Of a DNA stretch of 64,000 nt, positions 45,631 through 53,676 are shown piece by piece (positions within the stretch are counted from its first letter, which is position 1; each line of letters begins with the position of its first letter). The notes under the pieces were generated by a model. The model worked only from the letters and a program-made list of their open reading frames with translations. It had not been told where the DNA came from and did not search any database. Position numbers and translations under genes: made by a program. The stretch comes from CAWKOH01 sp963851245 (lineage in GTDB: Bacteria; Actinomycetota; Acidimicrobiia; Acidimicrobiales; Palsa-688): NCBI GenBank assembly GCA_963851245.1, contig CAWKOH010000001.1, positions 1-64,000 of the forward strand, written 5' to 3'.

Positions 45631-46033
45631 TGGGGCTCCTGACTTGTAAGTGTGTAAGTGTGCCCAGGATAACGACCGTAGAAGGAAACTTGTTCCCGGG
45701 AGACTCAGATCTGAGGATTGGCTTCAGGGTACCGAGGAGGGCGGCCTCCGGGACCGGTCATACGTCACTTCCTCGGCCGATCAAGCGGGGCCATTCGCTG
45801 AGCCACCGGCGGGCATTCCCCGTCTTGGCGGGCCGAAACACACCAGCTCGAGCTCGAACCGCCAGGACCGGTAACCGGGTCGCTCCGTCCACTACCAGGT
45901 GCCGGCCACTACCAGGTGCCGGCGGCCCTGATCCGTAGTCAGAACGGCCTCGGGCGCCTGATAGCCATTTCCTCCCCCGACCGGACCAGCCGGGGCTTGG
46001 AGCACGTCCCGACGAGGCCCATTCAGAGGGTGA
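45631..46033. other. About 400 bases without a supported gene
   Basis: Between lon and the 46034-46303 gene. It holds the presumed lon promoter, the GTAAGTGT tandem repeat at 45646-45661, and a perfect tandem duplication of the 17-bp CCACTACCAGGTGCCGG (45889-45905 and 45906-45922). Open frames in the stretch look like non-coding shadows. Nothing else is recognised. Confidence 0.5.
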
Positions 46034-46303
46034 TCAGGCCGGCCACCGCCACTGGCCGCGGGGATCGATCTCGAGCCACCCCAGCGCGTGCCGCAGGTCG
46101 TTGATTCGCGCCAGCATCTGCTCGGCCTTGACCCGGCTGATGCCTCGACGAAGATGGCCGGCGTCATCGAAGAGCTCTCGCTCGAGGCATCGCACCTGGG
46201 TGACAGCTGCCGTCTTGTCGCTCGGTGCCAGCGCAACCGGCACGGCGGAGTAGGCCTGCGAATCCCTTACGAAGGTCTTCGCTGATTCGATCAGGGTGGT
46301 CAT
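46034..46303 (-). CDS. Small helical protein of unknown function
   Basis: ATG 46303 with AAGGGG upstream; 89 residues. Soluble, helix-rich, with SRVKAEQMLARINDLRHALGWLEIDPRGQWRWP at the end. No family recognised. Divergent from the SnoaL-like gene, with an AT-richer gap of 250 bases between them that may hold both promoters. Confidence 0.5.
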   Translation of the reverse strand: MTTLIESAKTFVRDSQAYSAVPVALAPSDKTAAVTQVRCLERELFDDAGHLRRGISRVKAEQMLARINDLRHALGWLEIDPRGQWRWPA

Positions 46304-46554
46304 CGTTGACCCCTTCCTCTCCAGCTCACCCACAGGTACGACTCAGACCTATGGACACCTCAGATTGTCGGCGCTGTATTCATATTCTCGGCCAACTAGA
46401 CCCCAAAGCTTGACCAACTTCGTTGCCACTGCCAGTGACATTCGCCATGACGCCCGGGCCGGCGCGGCTCGGGCGGCGATGTGAGTTCCGCGAAGCGCTT
46501 CATCCGGGGGGCGCCGTGGCGGACGGCGGGACCGACCGCGTACAGTCACGGCCG

Positions 46555-46950
46555 ATGACGACCGCCAAGGAAGTTGCCGTAGAAACCGACCTGGCCGTGC
46601 GGAGGCTGATCGCCCGCTACTGCCACCTGGTCGACGACCGGGACTTCGATGCCGCCGCGGCTCTCTTCACCGACGATGCTCGCTTTCGGGTGCTCGATCA
46701 GGACGTGATCGGCAGAGAGGCCATCCGAGCCTGGTTCGACACCATCCCACCGTCGATGTTCCATCACGTGACCAATGTGGTGGTCAGCAATGGCTCTCAC
46801 CCCGGCACCTTTCACGCCGTCTCCGACCTGGCCGCCGGCGGCCAGGGCGAGTCGGGCTGGTCCACCTGGATGCTGGGTCGCTACCACGACACCTTTGTGG
46901 GCGAAGGACGAGATCTCCGATTCAGCCAGCGCATCATGACCGGTCGCTGA
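46555..46950 (+). CDS. SnoaL/NTF2-like protein
   Basis: ATG 46555, 131 residues. Pattern of the cone-shaped NTF2-like fold: LIARYCHLVDDRDFDAAAALFTDDARFRV, then IGREAIRAWFDTIPPSMFHHVTNVVV, with a His pair in the pocket. Members are isomerases, cyclases or dehydratases of small molecules, or non-enzymatic. Stands before the DNA ligase gene by 36 bases; a functional link is not evident. Confidence 0.85.
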   Translation: MTTAKEVAVETDLAVRRLIARYCHLVDDRDFDAAAALFTDDARFRVLDQDVIGREAIRAWFDTIPPSMFHHVTNVVVSNGSHPGTFHAVSDLAAGGQGESGWSTWMLGRYHDTFVGEGRDLRFSQRIMTGR

Positions 46951-46986
46951 GGGCCGGAGTAACACCCGGCGGCATTCGACACACCC

Positions 46987-47916
46987 ATGGCAAGGGCCGA
47001 GTGGCGGGCCCCCATGCTCGCTCAGCCACTGCGTCCAGATCGCCAGATCGGCGTGCTCAAAACGGGCGCATGGCTATTCGAGAGGAAGCTCGACGGCTTA
47101 CGCTGCCTGGCGGTCCGCAACGGGGCCGAGCTGGAGCTGTGGTCCCGAAACCATCTGTCCTTCAAACGTCGTTTCGCCGGGCTGGTGGCCGCACTGTCTG
47201 CCTTGCCTGTTGACAGCTTCGCCCTCGACGGTGAGATCGTGGCCTTCGAAGGCGACCGGACCAGCTTCGCCCGGCTTCAAGCTGGAGGCCCCGAGCTGCT
47301 GGTCAGGTTCTGCGCCTTCGACGTCGTGCATCTGCTCGGCCGGGATACGACGATCATCCCCCTGCGCGACCGGATCGCTCTCGTCGAGCGGGCCCTGGAA
47401 GGAAGCTCGGAACTGATCGCCCTCACAGAGCGCCTCGTGGGCGATCCACTCGACCTGCTCAACGCCGCATGCGATCGGGGTTGGGAGGGGTTGGTCGCCA
47501 AGCGGGCCGATTCGCGTTACCGGTCAGGTCGCTCACCCGATTGGCGGAAGCTCAAGTGCACGGCGCGCCAGGAAATGGTGGTGGGAGGCTGGACCGACCC
47601 CTCCGCCAGCCGGGGCGGCCTGGGGGCCCTCATGGTCGGTTACTACGACGACGACGGCCGCCTCTGCTATGCCGGCCGGGTGGGCAGCGGCTTCGACGAG
47701 AGGGACCTGATGGCCCTGAGGTCTCGCCTGGCCGTCCTCGCAACCGACACGCCGCCCTTCGCCGCCCCGGAACCGGTAAAAGGGGCGCACTGGGTCGAGC
47801 CCGAGCTAGTCGTGGAGGTCGAGTTCAGCGAGTGGACCCCTGACGGCAAGCTCCGTCACCCCAGGTACCTCGGGTTGCGTCCGGACCTCGACCCATTCGA
47901 GGTCCGCCGCGAATGA
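46987..47916 (+). CDS. ATP-dependent DNA ligase, LigD-ligase-domain type
   Basis: ATG 46987, 309 residues. Adenylation lysine K34 in FERKLDGLR; DGEIVAFEGD; WEGLVAKRADSRYRSGRSPDWRKLKC near 175-200, and an OB-fold C-terminal part (WTPDGKLRHPRYLGLRPDL). A stand-alone ligase of the kind fused with polymerase and phosphoesterase domains in LigD; no Ku gene lies in the window. Role in end joining or repair is likely but unproven. Confidence 0.9.
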   Translation: MARAEWRAPMLAQPLRPDRQIGVLKTGAWLFERKLDGLRCLAVRNGAELELWSRNHLSFKRRFAGLVAALSALPVDSFALDGEIVAFEGDRTSFARLQAGGPELLVRFCAFDVVHLLGRDTTIIPLRDRIALVERALEGSSELIALTERLVGDPLDLLNAACDRGWEGLVAKRADSRYRSGRSPDWRKLKCTARQEMVVGGWTDPSASRGGLGALMVGYYDDDGRLCYAGRVGSGFDERDLMALRSRLAVLATDTPPFAAPEPVKGAHWVEPELVVEVEFSEWTPDGKLRHPRYLGLRPDLDPFEVRRE

Positions 47917-48024
47917 TGCCCATCCCGCTAGGGACCCGGAGCCCTGGAGACCTAACAGCTACCCTGATTGGTCGTGCTCAGGCGCCGGGCGCAGCGAACG
48001 CCTCGAACATCGGAAGACCCATCG

Positions 48025-49830
48025 ATGGTCCTCATCATCTCGGCCAGCATGGGCGCGGGCCATGACGGTGCGGCCCGTGGCCTGGCCACGCGGCTCACCT
48101 CGGCCGGCCACTCAACCGATGTTCGCGACTTTCTCGACTCCGGTCCGCTGCACATTGGATCGGCCCTCAGGAGCGGTTACGAGTTCGAGCTCAAGCACGT
48201 GCCGGCTGCCTACGACGCGACCTACCGCCTGTGGTACCGGGCACCCTGGTTGTGCCCGCTGGTCACCTGGATAGTCACCCTTCTCACCCGGAGGAAGGTC
48301 CTGCGGTGGGTACGGGAGAGTCAGGCTTCCACCGTCGTGTCCACGTACCCGCTGGCCACCTTGTGCCTCGGCCGTCTCCGGGCGACGGGGCGCCTCCGTA
48401 TCCCGGCCGTCAACTTCATCACCGATTTCGGAGTCCATCCCCTCTGGGTCCACGAAGGCATGGATCTCAATCTGGCCATCCACGACGGACCGGCCCAGAT
48501 GGCCAACCGGAGGACCGGGCGGCCCGCGATTGCGTGCGGGCCGGTTGTCTCGAGCCGATTCGCCCCCGAGCAACTGCCGGAGCGGGTGCGGGCTCGACAA
48601 AACCTCGGTCTGCGCCCGGATCAGCGCGCCGTGCTGGTGGTGGCGGGGTCATGGGGTGTCGGCGACCTCCGGACGACCTGGAACGCCATAGCCGGCGACG
48701 GCCGCTTCACCCCCATGGTGGTATGCGGCCGCGACCCGCGGCTTCACGACCAGGTATCGGCCCTGGCCCGGGTCCACCCGGGCGATTCCATCGTCCTCGG
48801 ATGGACAGATGACATGCCGGCTCTCATGGCCGCCTGCGACGCTCTGGTCGAAAATGCCGGCGGGCTCACCTCCCTCGAAGCCATGCGCGCCGGCCTACCT
48901 GTGGTGAGTTTCCAACCCATTGCCGGCCACGGCAGGGAGAACACCGCCGGGATGGCCGCAGCCGGGGTGGGCTGGCTAGCAGGCGACGCCGAGAGCCTGG
49001 CTGGCGCCCTGGCTGCCTTGACGGAGCCCGGACCATCAAGGGACGAACAGGTGAGCAAGGCGGCCGCCATGTTCCGGGCCGACGCGGCCGAGATCATTGG
49101 CGACGTGGCGGCGGTCCCGGCCATGGCCACCCCGGGCCGTCGCCCGGTTCTGACCCTGGTCAAGGTGGCGGCGGCATTGACCGCTACGGCCTCGCTCGGT
49201 TGGGCCGGTCTCACCTCCGGGGTGGCCCTGGCCGCCGAGGCGGGCGCGGGGGTCGCTCACCCGGTAGGCGACGAACCGGACGTCGCCTATATAGGGGTCC
49301 GGCTCGATTCCGCGGAGCTGTCGGACCCCGGCGTCGTAGGTGAGCTGCAGCACATGAATGTGACGGCCGTGGTGGACGACGCCACCGCGCTGGCGAACGT
49401 AACGGAAGTGCGCGACCTAGTACAGCGGGGCGTCAACGTCGAGAATGGCGGCTACGGCGACCTCACAGGGGACCATCACGACAGCGATTCACTCCCCTGG
49501 ACCCGGGCCCAGCACGACGCCAAGGCCGGTTATGAGCTGGAGCTGCTGATCGGTCAGCCCGTCACAGTCACCGTCCCAGGGCGGCGGGTGAACGCTTTCG
49601 ACCTCATCGAGTGCCGTAAAGCTCACACCTCGCTGGTGGTACCGAATCACATCCTGGACCCGGCCGCGTCGGCTGAGGTCGAAACGGTCGTCCACTTGAG
49701 TCCACGGCGCATCTATCTCATCAACGGTTTGGGCGCCACCCCCGCTCAGCTGTCGGCTTACCTCTCGCAGGTGAGCGCCAGCCTGCGCAGCGCCCACCTA
49801 AGCGCCACCCCGCTCGCCACGCTGGCGTGA
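48025..49830 (+). CDS. MGDG-synthase-like glycosyltransferase with extra C-terminal membrane-linked domain
   Basis: ATG 48025 (MVLIISASMGAGH), with GGAAGA 8 bases upstream; the frame extends to GTG 47968. 601 residues. N-terminal MGDG_synth domain: ISASMGAGHDGAARGLATRL; GT28-type C-terminal half (VVAGSWGVGDLRTTW, VLGWTDDMPALMAACDALVENAGGLTSLEA), residues 1-360. A hydrophobic stretch at 376-405 then links to a 190-residue domain, probably extracytoplasmic, which resembles a degenerate polysaccharide-deacetylase barrel. Lipid or polysaccharide glycosylation is likely. Its stop overlaps the deacetylase gene (GTGA), starting an overlapping envelope operon. Confidence 0.75.
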   Translation: MVLIISASMGAGHDGAARGLATRLTSAGHSTDVRDFLDSGPLHIGSALRSGYEFELKHVPAAYDATYRLWYRAPWLCPLVTWIVTLLTRRKVLRWVRESQASTVVSTYPLATLCLGRLRATGRLRIPAVNFITDFGVHPLWVHEGMDLNLAIHDGPAQMANRRTGRPAIACGPVVSSRFAPEQLPERVRARQNLGLRPDQRAVLVVAGSWGVGDLRTTWNAIAGDGRFTPMVVCGRDPRLHDQVSALARVHPGDSIVLGWTDDMPALMAACDALVENAGGLTSLEAMRAGLPVVSFQPIAGHGRENTAGMAAAGVGWLAGDAESLAGALAALTEPGPSRDEQVSKAAAMFRADAAEIIGDVAAVPAMATPGRRPVLTLVKVAAALTATASLGWAGLTSGVALAAEAGAGVAHPVGDEPDVAYIGVRLDSAELSDPGVVGELQHMNVTAVVDDATALANVTEVRDLVQRGVNVENGGYGDLTGDHHDSDSLPWTRAQHDAKAGYELELLIGQPVTVTVPGRRVNAFDLIECRKAHTSLVVPNHILDPAASAEVETVVHLSPRRIYLINGLGATPAQLSAYLSQVSASLRSAHLSATPLATLA

Positions 49831-50597
49831 CCGGCGGAAATCGTCGGCCGTCGACGTCGCGGCCGTGGCGGCAGGTGGGTTTCTCCGTGGCCGGGATGGC
49901 CGCGGCGGCCGGCGCCGCCCATCTCCTTCCCGGGTCGGTCGCCTGGCGATCAGCAAGATGCCGGTTGCTGCCCCGTATCTCCGGCGTGGGGTCGCCCAGT
50001 CACGTAGCGCTGACCTTCGACGACGGCCCGGACCCGGTCTCCACGCCGCCCATTCTGGAAGCACTGGAGGCAGTGGGCTGGCGAGCCACCTTCTTCTGCC
50101 TCGGTTCACAGGCCAGGCGCTCCCCGGGACTCGTCCGCGAACTGGTCGACAGAGGCCATGAAATCGGCGTGCACGGCGACGCCCATACCAGCCATCTGCG
50201 CAGGCCCTACACGTGGACGGTCCCGGACGTCCAACGGGCTCGCGACACGATCAACGACCTGACCGGCGCAACGGCCCGGTGGTTTCGCCCGCCGTACGGA
50301 GCGGTGTCGGCATCCTCGCTGGTGGCCGCCAAACGGGCGCAACTCCAGCTGGTGCTGTGGACGTCCTGGGGCATTGACTGGAAACCAGACGCGACTGGTG
50401 CCACGGTGGCAGGCAATGTTCAACGCACCCTTCGTCCCGGGGCGACAGTTCTGCTCCACGATTCCGACATCACCTCAGCACCCGGAAGCTGGCGGTCCAC
50501 GCTCGAGGCGCTGCCCATCCTGGCGGCCGCGTGGAGCGACGCGGGTTTGACGGTCGGACCACTGCGGGAACACGGACTGGCCGGATGGGCGCCATGA
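49827..50597 (+). CDS. Polysaccharide deacetylase (NodB-like), membrane-anchored
   Basis: GTG 49827, 256 residues. Signal anchor at 17-36 (VGFSVAGMAAAAGAAHLLPG), so the barrel is outside the membrane. NodB motifs: TFDDGPDP (63-70, metal Asp), HGDAH near 118 for the zinc His pair, RPPYG, LWTSWGIDW and LLHDSD near the end. Removes acetyl groups from cell-wall or secreted glycans. Overlaps both neighbours (GTGA before, ATGA after), so it is translated together with the glycosyltransferase and the substrate-binding lipoprotein. Confidence 0.9.
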   Translation: MTGGNRRPSTSRPWRQVGFSVAGMAAAAGAAHLLPGSVAWRSARCRLLPRISGVGSPSHVALTFDDGPDPVSTPPILEALEAVGWRATFFCLGSQARRSPGLVRELVDRGHEIGVHGDAHTSHLRRPYTWTVPDVQRARDTINDLTGATARWFRPPYGAVSASSLVAAKRAQLQLVLWTSWGIDWKPDATGATVAGNVQRTLRPGATVLLHDSDITSAPGSWRSTLEALPILAAAWSDAGLTVGPLREHGLAGWAP

Positions 50598-51466
50598 AGG
50601 TGCTGGCCGTGCTAGCCGTGGTTTCCATAATGGCGGCCGGCTGCAGTCAGAGCGCTCCGGCCGACGCCAGCGCCCCGGTGTTGAGCGTGGCCACCAGCCT
50701 GTACCCGCTGGCCCAGGCGATCGAGCAGATCGGCCAGAGCAAGGTCTCGGTCACCGACGTCGTACCCGCGGGTTCGGATCCGACCACCTTCACCCCGGGA
50801 CCGGACCAGGCGGCCCAGCTACGGCGAGCCGGGCTTGTCGTCGATATAGGTGGTGGTTTTCAACCAGGGTTCGAGCGGGCAGCTATCGGGGCGCCGGATG
50901 TATTGGAGCTGCAAGTAAAGCTCGGAACCGCCAGCCCGTATCTCTGGCTGGACCCGAACACGATGCAAGAGGCGGTCACCTTGATGGCCGGCGCCATGGA
51001 AGCGGCCGATCCTGCGGCGGCCGGGCTCTTCCGCCAAGGGGCGCAGGCATTCGATGCGTCGGTCCAGTCCACCGGCATCGATTACGAGAGCACCCTTTCG
51101 GCCTGTCCGCGGGCGACCATCTTCACCGCCGACACGGCCTTTGCTCCCATGGCCGCCGACTACGGACTACGCGATGTGGATGTTGGATCGTCGGCCGCAC
51201 CCTCAGTGACCGCCATCAGGGATGCGGCCCGCTCGGTTCAGGCCGTGGGCGCCACCACGGTGTTCTCAGAGCCCTGGCAGCCGTCCGGAACGGTCGATGC
51301 AGTGGCGGCGGCGGCCCACGTGAAGGTGCGCCTGCTCGACACGCTGGAAGGCTCTCCACCGGGCGGTTGGCCGCCGCAAGCCGACTACATCAAGCTCATG
51401 GAATCGAACCTGGGTGCGCTCAGTTCGGCCCTCGGTTGCCCGAACACGGCAACCGGCAATGACTGA
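50594..51466 (+). CDS. ZnuA-like lipoprotein with altered metal ligands
   Basis: ATG 50594, 290 residues, overlap ATGA. Lipobox MAAGC (C17), so membrane-anchored outside. Cluster-9 (ZnuA/TroA) fold: SVATSLYPLAQAIEQIG, VVPAGSDPTTFTPGPDQ, SPYLWLDPNTM, and later DYGLRDVD. The usual His of DPHxYxP is T64, the usual His of DPHxWLDP is Y116, and the third His position reads ADTAF. With those ligands missing, Zn or Mn binding in the normal way is unlikely. No ABC permease or ATPase is adjacent. The partner and ligand are unknown. Confidence 0.75.
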   Translation: MKVLAVLAVVSIMAAGCSQSAPADASAPVLSVATSLYPLAQAIEQIGQSKVSVTDVVPAGSDPTTFTPGPDQAAQLRRAGLVVDIGGGFQPGFERAAIGAPDVLELQVKLGTASPYLWLDPNTMQEAVTLMAGAMEAADPAAAGLFRQGAQAFDASVQSTGIDYESTLSACPRATIFTADTAFAPMAADYGLRDVDVGSSAAPSVTAIRDAARSVQAVGATTVFSEPWQPSGTVDAVAAAAHVKVRLLDTLEGSPPGGWPPQADYIKLMESNLGALSSALGCPNTATGND

Positions 51467-52271
51467 CCTCCTCAAAGGCCTCGACGCCTGGCCGGCTCAT
51501 GCGACGGCGGGTTGGCTCTCGGCCGAACGTGATCAATTGGCGGGGCCCGCGGACACCACATTCCCGTGGGCCTCGGTGACCAAGATCCTGACCGCTATGG
51601 CGGTGTGGATCGCGGTGGAGGAAGGCACGGTGGCCTGGGATGAACCCGTCGGTCCCCCTGGGTCCACCCTCGCGCACCTGCTCGCCCACGCGTCGGGCCT
51701 GTCGGCAGACGACGACGCCATCCTGGCCCGCCCCGGACGACGCCGGATCTACTCCAACCGCGGCTTCGAGATCGCCGCCGGCCACCTGGCGCGGCGGGCC
51801 GGGATGAGCTTCGACGAATACCTGACCGCCGCCGTCACCGAGCCATTGGGGTTGGTTGGGACCACGCTCGGGGGATCCCCGGCGTCCGGGGCTTCCGGGC
51901 CGCTCAAGGACCTGCTCACCCTGGCGCGAGAACTGCTGGAGCCGGCTCTGATCAGCCGGGAGACGCACAAACTCGTTATCGAGGTGGCCTTCCTGGACCT
52001 GCCCGGCGTTCTTCCGGGTTTCGGGTTCCAGGAGCACAACGATTGGGGCCTCGGAGTGGAAGTCCGGGACAGCAAGAGCCCGCACTGGACTGGCGCCCTC
52101 AACTCACCTGAGACGTTCGGCCATTTCGGGCGGTCAGGCTCGTTCCTGTGGGTCGACCCCCAGCGGGGGCTGGCGCTGGCATCCCTGGCTGATCGGCCGT
52201 TCGGCCCCTGGGCGGCGGCGGCGTGGCCGGCCCTGTCCGATCAGGTCATCGCAGGCCGGGACCAGGCATAG
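51459..52271 (+). CDS. Beta-lactamase/DD-peptidase-like serine hydrolase
   Basis: ATG 51459 overlaps the previous stop by 8 bases; 270 residues. Active site: S39-x-x-K42 (SVTK), Y98-S-N (third motif Y-x-N), and HFGRSGS in the place of KTG. No signal peptide. This is the class C/ esterase VIII-like layout; members include peptidases and esterases, so beta-lactam hydrolysis should not be assumed. Last gene of the overlapping set from 48025. Confidence 0.8.
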   Translation: MTDLLKGLDAWPAHATAGWLSAERDQLAGPADTTFPWASVTKILTAMAVWIAVEEGTVAWDEPVGPPGSTLAHLLAHASGLSADDDAILARPGRRRIYSNRGFEIAAGHLARRAGMSFDEYLTAAVTEPLGLVGTTLGGSPASGASGPLKDLLTLARELLEPALISRETHKLVIEVAFLDLPGVLPGFGFQEHNDWGLGVEVRDSKSPHWTGALNSPETFGHFGRSGSFLWVDPQRGLALASLADRPFGPWAAAAWPALSDQVIAGRDQA

Positions 52272-52297
52272 GGCCGCCGAACTGGCCTGTTGGCCGA

Positions 52298-52648
52298 TCA
52301 GGACTCTTCGGTCATGGCCAGCTCCTTGAAGGCGGCGAGCGCCCGCGGTGCCCAGACGGTCGCCGGGCCCCCGTTCATCAGGATGGCCACGCCGAGTGCT
52401 TCGGCCACCTCGGCTTCACTAGCGTTTTGACGGGCCGCGCCGCGTGCGTGCGCCGATATGCAACCGTCGCACTCCCTGGTGACCGCGATGGCCAGGGCGA
52501 TGAGCTCCTTCACCCGGCCGGGAAGGGCGCCGTCGGCCAGGGCGGCCCGCTGCATGGCCGCATAGCCACCGACAACTTCGGGAATGTGCTCGCGAAGGTC
52601 GCGAGCCGGTTGCCTCAACTCACCGAGAACCTCGTTGGGATGGATCAT
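52298..52648 (-). CDS. Carboxymuconolactone-decarboxylase / AhpD-like protein
   Basis: ATG 52648, 116 residues. ELIALAIAVTRECDGCISAHARGA holds the C60-xx-C63 redox pair and His of the AhpD core, followed by ASEAEVAEALGVAI. These proteins are either small peroxidase partners or ring-opening decarboxylases; the CxxC favours a thiol-redox role. Convergent with the hydrolase gene. Confidence 0.9.
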   Translation of the reverse strand: MIHPNEVLGELRQPARDLREHIPEVVGGYAAMQRAALADGALPGRVKELIALAIAVTRECDGCISAHARGAARQNASEAEVAEALGVAILMNGGPATVWAPRALAAFKELAMTEES

Positions 52649-52836
52649 GCTCCCGACCTCCTAGCAAGTGGTCCATGCAGGCCCGAAGGCACATCGTGTA
52701 CGGCCCGAGTGGCGAACATAGCGCCCGCGCCCCGCCGGCCGGTGCCTTTGTGGATGAACCCCAACTCGGGGGCACCGGCTGGTCCGCACCCGGAGCAAAC
52801 CCAATCCCTATTGGGTGCCGCGCCCAGGAGAAGACC

Positions 52837-53667
52837 GTGGGATCCACGAACGGCGTTCAGATCTCCCGGACGTGGGCTCCCGGTGGAGAATCCCACCGCC
52901 TATTCTCGAACCTCATCAACGGGACAAAGCACCTGAAGGCCACGTGGGCTCCGAAGCGCCGTCTGAACCGGCGTTCCCGTTGGACCGCGCTGGTCGCCGG
53001 CCTGGCGATCGCCGTGGTACCACTGGCCTGCGGCGGCTCGTCGTCAGCGCCGAAGGGGAATCCGGAAACACTGCTTCATGAAGCCAAGGCCACTCTCGAC
53101 GCGGCGAGCTCGGTGCATTTCAAGTTGACGAGCAGCAACGTCGGTTCGGGAGGTACCAGCCTCACCGGAGGCGAAGGAGACCTGGTCCGGCCCGATTCGA
53201 TGCAAGGGACGTTCACCGTCACCATCGCCGGCTTCTCGGCGGACGTAAAGGTCCTCACCAAGGGTGGCGTCTTCATGGCCCAGCTTCCCTTCAGCTCGGG
53301 TTACAAGGTCACGAACCCATCCAGCTTCGGGCTGACCAACCCGGCGGAACTGATGAACCCGAACACCGGGCTGACCAACCTGCTGACCGAGGCTCAGAAC
53401 CCTCGCTTCAGCGGGCAGGAGCGGATAGGGGGTGAGCTGCTCTACATCATCACCTTCACCGTCCCGGGTTCGACGATACCGGTACTCCCCGACTCCAACC
53501 CATCCCAACCGGTGGACGGCTCGGCGGCCATCAACCCGAGCAACCATCAGCTGCGCCAGATAACGCTGGTGGGACCCTTCACCAGCAAGTCTTCCAACAG
53601 CACGTTCACCTTGACGCTCACCAACTACAACGAGCCGGTGACCATCACGCTGCCCCCGGCATCCTGA
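52837..53667 (+). CDS. LprG/LppX-type lipoprotein
   Basis: GTG 52837 with AGGAG seven bases upstream; 276 residues. A long basic N-terminus, then a signal helix and lipobox VVPLACGG (C65). The body is the LppX_LprAFG half-barrel: PETLLHEAKATLDAASSVHFKLTSSNVG, a hydrophobic-cavity domain binding acyl lipids in mycobacterial relatives. The MFS gene follows after 9 bases, the same pairing as lprG with Rv1410c in Mycobacterium. Confidence 0.85.
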   Translation: MGSTNGVQISRTWAPGGESHRLFSNLINGTKHLKATWAPKRRLNRRSRWTALVAGLAIAVVPLACGGSSSAPKGNPETLLHEAKATLDAASSVHFKLTSSNVGSGGTSLTGGEGDLVRPDSMQGTFTVTIAGFSADVKVLTKGGVFMAQLPFSSGYKVTNPSSFGLTNPAELMNPNTGLTNLLTEAQNPRFSGQERIGGELLYIITFTVPGSTIPVLPDSNPSQPVDGSAAINPSNHQLRQITLVGPFTSKSSNSTFTLTLTNYNEPVTITLPPAS

Positions 53668-53676
53668 TTTAGCACG

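Noticed and set aside
46987..47916. A full non-homologous end-joining locus
   Set aside because: The ligase is present but no Ku, polymerase or phosphoesterase domain lies near.
51459..52271. Antibiotic-resistance beta-lactamase
   Set aside because: The fold motifs are general to class C-like hydrolases and there is no signal peptide for a periplasmic or secreted enzyme.
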